From: Farysia itapuensis
Lineage: Eukaryota > Basidiomycota > Ustilaginomycetes > Ustilaginales > Ustilaginaceae
Assembly (NCBI GenBank): GCA_023212645.1
Contig: JALBYC010000008.1
Span: 422,526-486,525, forward strand
DNA length: 64,000 bases
Reading direction: 5' to 3'
In this document: in pieces, positions 60,988 to 64,000 of the stretch
How the letters are laid out: each line of letters opens with the position of its first letter
Numbering within the stretch: position 1 is the stretch's first letter
Notes under the pieces: model-generated
The model's input: only the letters and a program-made list of their open reading frames with translations
Databases searched by the model: none
Told to the model about the DNA's origin: nothing
Program-made: the position numbers and the translations under genes

Positions 60988-62310
60988 CTACACCTTGATA
61001 TCCATCATAGCTTTTGCCATGTTTCTCGCCTTCTCTTCCACTTCCGCACCTATTGGGCCTTCATCACCCGCTTTGACCGCATATGGAATCGGATCAAAAC
61101 TTGTCTTGCCCTCTGCGAAGGCCTTTGCTGTTGCAGCCCACATTCTTGCTTGTGCCAGACCCTGTTCTACCATGGCTTCTACGCCTCCAATCGCTGACCA
61201 ACCGAGAGATTCTGCCATCGTTAGTAGAGGAGTTTGCCGCGGCTTGTAGCACATGTCCAAGAAAGGCCGTTTTGGAGGCAGCGGCAGCGGAAGAAGCATC
61301 TCGCCGTTCGCCTCTCTGCGCAGGGAAGACGATGAGTGCGCAGAGGAAGTCCGTGGACCTGGAGTGGAGAAGAACTTTTCTGCAAGAGTGTAGACCATCT
61401 GTTCCGACTCGGTCTGAGGCGTAAACGCTGGTATGGCCCCAACTGCACATGCGATTGCACCGAGCTCTCCGCTGACTCGCTTCCTCTCTTCTACCTCGAA
61501 AGCTTCCACTGAGCGAAGCGGTCGAAGGTCAAGAGATGCACCAAAATGGTCAACGACCGCCTTCGTCTCTTCTGCATCTCGGTTCAAGAGGTAGATAGGC
61601 GACAAACCGAGCTGAGAGACAGCATAGACAGCAGACCTGCAGGTACCGCCTGAGCCGATGATGAACGCAGAGTAAGGTTTTCCGTCGTCGTTGTTGGGAA
61701 AGACGAATCTAGCTTTGTAAGAAGTTTGAGGATCCAGATATTTAGTGATCCTGTCTTCCTCGTTGCAATCCGCGATACCTCGAAGAAGAGCGTGAGCGAT
61801 ACCGAGATAGTCTGTGTTGGTACCAATCATCTTTCTAGGCTTGCCTGCTGGCTGCGGTGTAGGAATGATCGTGTTGACGGTCTGTGTTGCTTTTCCTGCA
61901 TCGCTGAGTTCGTCGATCACTCCTTGTGATCCTATTTGAGCAGTGACGGCAACTTTGAGCGGCATAGTGACCCCAGCGCCTGCAAAGAGAGGATCCTCGC
62001 GGACAAGTGATCGAAAATGATATGCGTCGACGGTCTCCGTGTCTTTGAGCGAATACGTTGGGTGAAATGACTGAGGTCCGGTTCCGGGGAAACTGATGGG
62101 TGCGATGGACTGCAGCATCACATTCTGAAAGGCAGGGCTGGCAGAGTGCGAGATGGGATAGCCAAATAGATAGTATCGTCTAGCAGAAGCTGCGATCTGG
62201 TCAGGTGTCGGATGAGGCGGTGGTGTGATCACTGCATTTCGCGAGGTAGGCATCGCTTTGTCAGCAGCAGAGATGTGTACGCCGTTCGCTGTCGTGGTCG
62301 CAATGGACAT
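60988..62310 (-). CDS. Quinate/shikimate dehydrogenase (qa-3/QutB-like)
   Basis: NAD(P)-dependent oxidation of quinate to dehydroquinate or shikimate to dehydroshikimate, first step of the pathway. Single exon of 440 residues from the ATG complementary to 62308-62310 (MSIATTTANGVHISAA). Of the three related proteins here this one keeps the most typical substrate motif, YLFGYPISHSASPAFQN. It also has TMPLK with the catalytic Lys, GTNTDYLGIAHALL with the Asp, and FIIGSGGTCRSAVYAVSQLG for the nucleotide. It has insertions relative to bacterial AroE (an extended N-terminus of about 45 residues and a Pro/Ser-rich loop near residue 330), as fungal enzymes of this family do. The C-terminal part has PFLDMCYKPRQTPLLTMAES. 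It is divergent from the permease gene. Confidence 0.88.
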   Translation of the reverse strand: MSIATTTANGVHISAADKAMPTSRNAVITPPPHPTPDQIAASARRYYLFGYPISHSASPAFQNVMLQSIAPISFPGTGPQSFHPTYSLKDTETVDAYHFRSLVREDPLFAGAGVTMPLKVAVTAQIGSQGVIDELSDAGKATQTVNTIIPTPQPAGKPRKMIGTNTDYLGIAHALLRGIADCNEEDRITKYLDPQTSYKARFVFPNNDDGKPYSAFIIGSGGTCRSAVYAVSQLGLSPIYLLNRDAEETKAVVDHFGASLDLRPLRSVEAFEVEERKRVSGELGAIACAVGAIPAFTPQTESEQMVYTLAEKFFSTPGPRTSSAHSSSSLRREANGEMLLPLPLPPKRPFLDMCYKPRQTPLLTMAESLGWSAIGGVEAMVEQGLAQARMWAATAKAFAEGKTSFDPIPYAVKAGDEGPIGAEVEEKARNMAKAMMDIKV

Positions 62311-63426
62311 CTTTGTATGTGACCGCTTTGTGCGGGGTACACGCGTGAATGGACACGATGAGGGGGTATATGAGGAGGCATCACGGCCGAGAGGCACAGC
62401 ATTGATTGACAGGCAGCATCACTGGCGCCGACAGAGACCCCGAGTGCAGCACGGACAGTGCACGTTGCTGTCTGATCCCGAGCTGCATAGCAAAGGTACA
62501 AGCCCTCGCTGGTCTGCACCGCACGGCAAGTGACGCCGGTTACTGTGGAAAGAACAGAGGATGCGCTGTCCAAAGCCTCCGGACTTTAATCGGACATGGA
62601 GTTCGATTCGCGCACAAACACTGCGACGGAATATTGGAAAAGCCCGGCTCAAGAATCACATCCTGCTCAATGCTCACAAGTGCCCGTTTGCTTTGCCGTA
62701 AACACGCCAAGCATCCGGCAGAAACCAGCGTCTGCGCTCAGATGCCGCGAAAAGTATAGCCGAGCTCTTCGATCAATTGGCTTGCGTAGTCAAGGCATAG
62801 GCCCCGGAGTTGAAGCAGCCGAGAACATCCTGCAATTCGGCTCACTTGAAGGGCTTTTCCCCCTTTCTCTCGGTTCCACCACAGCTCGCCTTTCCCTTGA
62901 TGTCCGATGTCCTGGTCGGTCAAGACGAGAGCCACTCAATGACACGCAGTAGGGCGGTGTAAGCCGAGCTTACCATTTTCCACAGCCTGGGTTCCACACC
63001 AGTCTCGTGTCTTGCATTTGCGGGGCCCCCGCCTGTCGGCCTTCCGCAAAGCAAAGTCTCTGGTGCGCTACTGCAATGGTCAGCTGTTCTAGTCGATGTA
63101 GTGCCGTGTGGGTCGACTTGGTTCCTGCTTTTTCGCTTCACTCGCTGCTCGCATGGTTTTCGTATCTGGCATAGCATTCAGCAGCGTTGTTCAGTTCTGC
63201 GTTTCGCATTACTTATAGAGCAGGTCGCCATCGCCCTTTCCCCACACCCCACATTCCTCCCATCGCCCTTCCTCCGCCTTTCGCCACTTCTGCACGGAGA
63301 ACTACAAGACAAGGACCACGCAACCTCGACTTTCGCATTGACTGTGACCATTTCGTGGCATTCCACCGACACGCGAGTCTCAGAGTCGTCACACGTCAAG
63401 CGTGCCAAATCTCGCCACTTTTCATC
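62311..63426. promoter_or_regulatory. Divergent promoter (1.1 kb) between quinate dehydrogenase and permease
   Basis: No gene. TCGGA at 62590-62594 and TCCGA at 62903-62907. An almost perfect GC palindrome, GCGGGGCCCCCGC, lies at 63020-63032. A TATA-like CTTATAG is at about 63211-63217, more than 200 bases before the permease ATG; the rest is a CT-rich leader. Weak TATA-like CATATAC on the minus strand at about 62366-62372. Confidence 0.35.
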
Positions 63427-63952
63427 ATGGGTCTTTTAAGCAGGAACGAAGACAGGCCTACGCCAAAGGCCATCTACAACTGGCGCCTTTGGGCTCTGGC
63501 CTACCTCGCCTCATTTGCCTCAATCATGATCGGATACGACAGTGCTTTCGTTGGCGGCACTCTTGCGCTCCCCTCTTTCGTAAAGTCATTTGGCAAACTC
63601 AGCCCCAGCGTTTCTGGAAATCTTGTTTCCACTTACCAAGCCGGTGCTTTCTTTGGTGCCTTCTTCGGTCATCCTCTCGGTCACTTCTTGGGCCGTAAGA
63701 AGGGACTCGGCATCACTGCCTTCATCTTCGTCGTCGGTGCTGTCATTATGTCTATTGCTTCTCCCGAGACACATTTGACCCCCATCTACGTCGGTCGGGC
63801 TATCGCAGGTATTGCCATTGGAGCTGCTTCCAATCTGACGCCGATGTATATTTCCGAGATCGCTCCCGCGCCCGCACGTGGTCAAGTGATTGGCCTCTGG
63901 GAGATCGGCTGGCAGACGGGTGGAATTGTCGGTTTCTTCATCAACTACGGCG
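63427..63952 (+). pseudogene. Quinate permease-like MFS sugar porter, truncated by the telomere
   Basis: Start of a sugar-porter-family permease of the qa-y/QutD type. The ATG at 63427 opens a frame of 175 native codons. TM1 (LWALAYLASFASIMIGYDSA), TM2 (STYQAGAFFGAFFGHPLG), motif A FLGRKKGLG, TM3, TM4 with GRAIAGIAIGAASNLTPMYI and SEIAPAPARGQ, and the start of TM5 (WEIGWQTGGIVGFFINYG) are intact. TM5 is the segment that quinate permeases continue as INYGV. After codon 175 (GGC, 63949-63951) the sequence is telomere, so about two thirds of a normal permease (roughly 530-550 residues), including the whole second half, is missing. The frame is open through the repeats, adding Val then Gly-Leu pairs, with no stop codon. 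It cannot be a working transporter. Confidence 0.9.
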
Positions 63953-64000
63953 TAGGGTTAGGGTTAGGGTTAGGGTTAGGGTTAGGGTTAGGGTTAGGGT
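63953..64000 (+). repeat. Telomere, eight TTAGGG-type units
   Basis: 48 bases of perfect TAGGGT units (TTAGGG family, the repeat of most fungi), G-rich strand running 5' to 3' towards the window end, as at a right chromosome end. They begin directly after permease coding sequence; no subtelomeric repeat lies between. Confidence 0.95.

Noticed and set aside
1..64000. Search for tRNA or rRNA genes, CRISPR arrays, transposons, bacterial operon features
   Set aside because: No tRNA box pairs, rRNA-like blocks, regular repeat-spacer arrays, transposase or reverse-transcriptase frames were seen; the genome is eukaryotic.
63953..64000. Interpretation of the TTAGGG run as an interstitial repeat
   Set aside because: It reaches the very end of the window, is perfect, and points outward; a true chromosome end is simpler, though sequence beyond the window cannot be seen.

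Overview
The window looks like the right arm and end of a fungal chromosome. The last 48 bases are eight TTAGGG-type telomere units in the orientation of a right-hand chromosome end. Genes are compact and mostly intronless; introns, where present, are short with GT..AG borders (about 56-290 nt), and intergenic spaces are short. Gene content (Prp22, p23/Sba1, ALY/Yra1, SmB, Cwc27, Rim20/PalA, a Brc1/Rtt107-type six-BRCT protein, a BEACH protein, a Csc1/Phm7-type channel) is fungal. The style of the proteins (long disordered tails, polyQ and Ser-rich tracts, few introns) suggests a basidiomycete, most likely a smut-type Ustilaginomycotina; that placement is inference from general resemblance, not a database match.

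From 1 to about 45.3 kb lies ordinary chromosomal housekeeping content, in order: PRP22 (C-terminal part outside the window), a DGAT2 acyltransferase, p23 co-chaperone, a Nop15/NIFK-like nucleolar RNA-binding protein, a CoA-type Nudix hydrolase, a 2562-aa BEACH-WD40-zinc-finger protein, a small heat-shock protein with heat-shock-like promoter elements, a secreted GPI-anchored PLC-like protein, Rim20/PalA, a PH-domain Caf120/Skg3-like protein, a family-16 methyltransferase, a GH63-like cytosolic glucosidase homologue, CWC27, a Csc1/OSCA-like channel, an ALY/Yra1 export adaptor with four exons, the BRCT protein, a zinc-finger protein, SmB and a DHA1 drug/polyamine transporter.

After a 1.36-kb gene-free stretch the content changes to a catabolic cluster that runs to the telomere (about 46.6-64.0 kb). 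It holds an ACS-family transporter, an extended SDR, a SnoaL/NTF2-fold protein, maleylacetate reductase, hydroxyquinol-type intradiol dioxygenase, a Zn2Cys6 regulator, three quinate/shikimate-dehydrogenase-type proteins (one fused to 3-dehydroshikimate dehydratase), a type II dehydroquinase and a quinate-permease-like sugar porter. Together these read as an upper arm (quinate or shikimate to dehydroquinate, dehydroshikimate, then protocatechuate) and a lower arm (hydroxyquinol to maleylacetate, then 3-oxoadipate). The connecting step, oxidative decarboxylation of protocatechuate to hydroxyquinol, has no recognisable enzyme here.

The permease reading frame runs straight into the telomere after about 175 codons. 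The chromosome therefore seems to have been broken inside the cluster and capped by new telomere, with no subtelomeric repeat or telomere-linked helicase between. This truncation, the dehydrogenase-dehydratase fusion, and the merger of quinate and hydroxyquinol genes in one terminal locus are the most interesting features.
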